From: Actinomycetes bacterium | GTDB taxonomy: Bacteria; Actinomycetota; Actinomycetes; Actinomycetales; Actinomycetaceae | DNA: 22,662 nucleotides | Reading direction: 5' to 3' | Assembly: GCA_023387755.1 (NCBI GenBank) | Contig: JAEWHO010000067.1 | Coordinates: 1 to 22,662 of the forward strand | Shown: in pieces, positions 22,145-22,662 of the stretch | Layout: each line of letters starts with the position of its first letter | How positions within the stretch are numbered: position 1 is the stretch's first letter | The notes under the pieces: model-generated | What the model saw: the letters and a program-made list of their open reading frames with translations, nothing else | What the model was told of the DNA's origin: nothing | The model's database searches: none | Made by a program: the position numbers and the translations under genes

Positions 22145-22662
22145 GTGGATACGATCCGTGATTTCGACGACGTCGCACACCCGGCCACCGTGCGGGTGCG
22201 GCTAGGCATTGCCTATGACGGCTCCGCATTTCACGGTTGGGCTCGCCAGCCGGGGCTACCTACGGTCCAGGGGCTGCTCGAGGAAGCGCTGGCGGCAGTG
22301 GTGCGGCATCCGGTAGAACTGACGGTCGCGGGCCGTACCGATGCGGGCGTGCACGCCCGCGGCCAGTGTGCCCACGCGGATATTCAGCATTCGGCCTATG
22401 TGGAACTGCCCGGGCGCAGTGACCGGTCGCCTGCGCGGGCTCTACATTCACGACTAGACGGGTATCTGTGCCGGGGCAGTGGCCCAGCGCGCAGCAGCGC
22501 CGTCGTCGTCACGGACATAACCGAGGTGGGCAAGGATTTCGATGCCCGCTTTAGTGCTACGGGCCGGCACTACTGTTACCGCATCGCTGACGCGGTGAGC
22601 GGTTTCGATCCCCTCTCGCGGCAGCAGTGCTGGTGGGTGCGCGCCGTCCTTGATGTGGACGC
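22145..22662 (+). CDS. truA: tRNA pseudouridine(38-40) synthase TruA, 5' part
   Basis: TruA converts uridines 38-40 of the tRNA anticodon stem to pseudouridine. The frame is open to the window end, so only about 172 residues are seen. The motif LGIAYDGSAFHGWARQPGLPTVQG is followed by AGRTDAGVHARGQ, where D66 is the catalytic aspartate. FDARFSATGRHYCYRI and RQQCWWVR match the family further on. GTG at 22145 is the best start because it agrees with the predicted leaderless promoter; GTGs at 22190 and 22196 lie just before the conserved core and have no ribosome-binding site. truA after rplQ is normal in Actinobacteria, but the intervening kinase gene is not. Confidence 0.95.
   Translation, partial: MDTIRDFDDVAHPATVRVRLGIAYDGSAFHGWARQPGLPTVQGLLEEALAAVVRHPVELTVAGRTDAGVHARGQCAHADIQHSAYVELPGRSDRSPARALHSRLDGYLCRGSGPARSSAVVVTDITEVGKDFDARFSATGRHYCYRIADAVSGFDPLSRQQCWWVRAVLDVD

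Overview
This 22.7 kb window is the main ribosomal-protein and translation-factor cluster of a high-GC Gram-positive bacterium (Actinobacteria). The str, S10, spc and alpha operons lie head to tail on the plus strand. The evidence is the high GC at third codon positions, many GTG starts, and the order rpsL-rpsG-fusA-tuf, rpsJ to rpsQ, rplN to rplO, secY-adk-map, infA-rpmJ-rpsM-rpsK-rpoA-rplQ, then truA. S14 is zinc-binding, L36 keeps its zinc ligands, adenylate kinase has a short LID, and S3, S5 and L17 carry low-complexity tails. EF-Tu details (FHKQMDE, GSGRVTKIL) recall Actinomycetaceae/Bifidobacteriaceae. That placement is from memory and is tentative.

Layout. Bases 1-470 hold a degenerate 48-nt repeat, a good promoter and a hairpin-rich leader. 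Bases 471-4826 are the str operon (S12, S7, EF-G, EF-Tu), with an internal tuf promoter and a strong terminator after tuf. Bases 4827-5230 hold a three-copy 35-nt repeat and the S10 promoter. Bases 5231-10506 encode S10, L3, L4, L23, L2, S19, L22, S3, L16, L29 and S17, and end in a terminator. Bases 10553-10885 hold the spc promoter and a long leader. Bases 10886-15091 encode L14, L24, L5, S14, S8, L6, L18, S5, L30 and L15, and end in a 19-bp terminator hairpin. Bases 15272-17963 are secY-adk-map, a separate unit. Bases 18214-21205 are infA, rpmJ, rpsM, rpsK, rpoA and rplQ, followed by a terminator. On the minus strand, 21341-22090 encodes a ROK/polyphosphate-glucokinase-like kinase. From 22145, truA runs off the window end.

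The genes build the two ribosomal subunits, drive elongation and initiation, supply the RNA polymerase alpha subunit, insert membrane proteins (SecY), and remove initiator methionine (Map). Nine gene junctions overlap by 1 or 4 bases, which implies tight translational coupling.

I see no mobile element, CRISPR array, tRNA, rRNA or defence system, and no clear novel gene system. What is less ordinary is regulatory: a shared ACGGTTG-like element just downstream of the -10 of four operon promoters, palindromes in the tuf and secY promoters, structured leaders before rpsL, rplN, secY and rpsM, rpsD missing from the alpha operon, a sugar kinase placed between rplQ and truA, and apparently leaderless divergent promoters for that kinase and truA.
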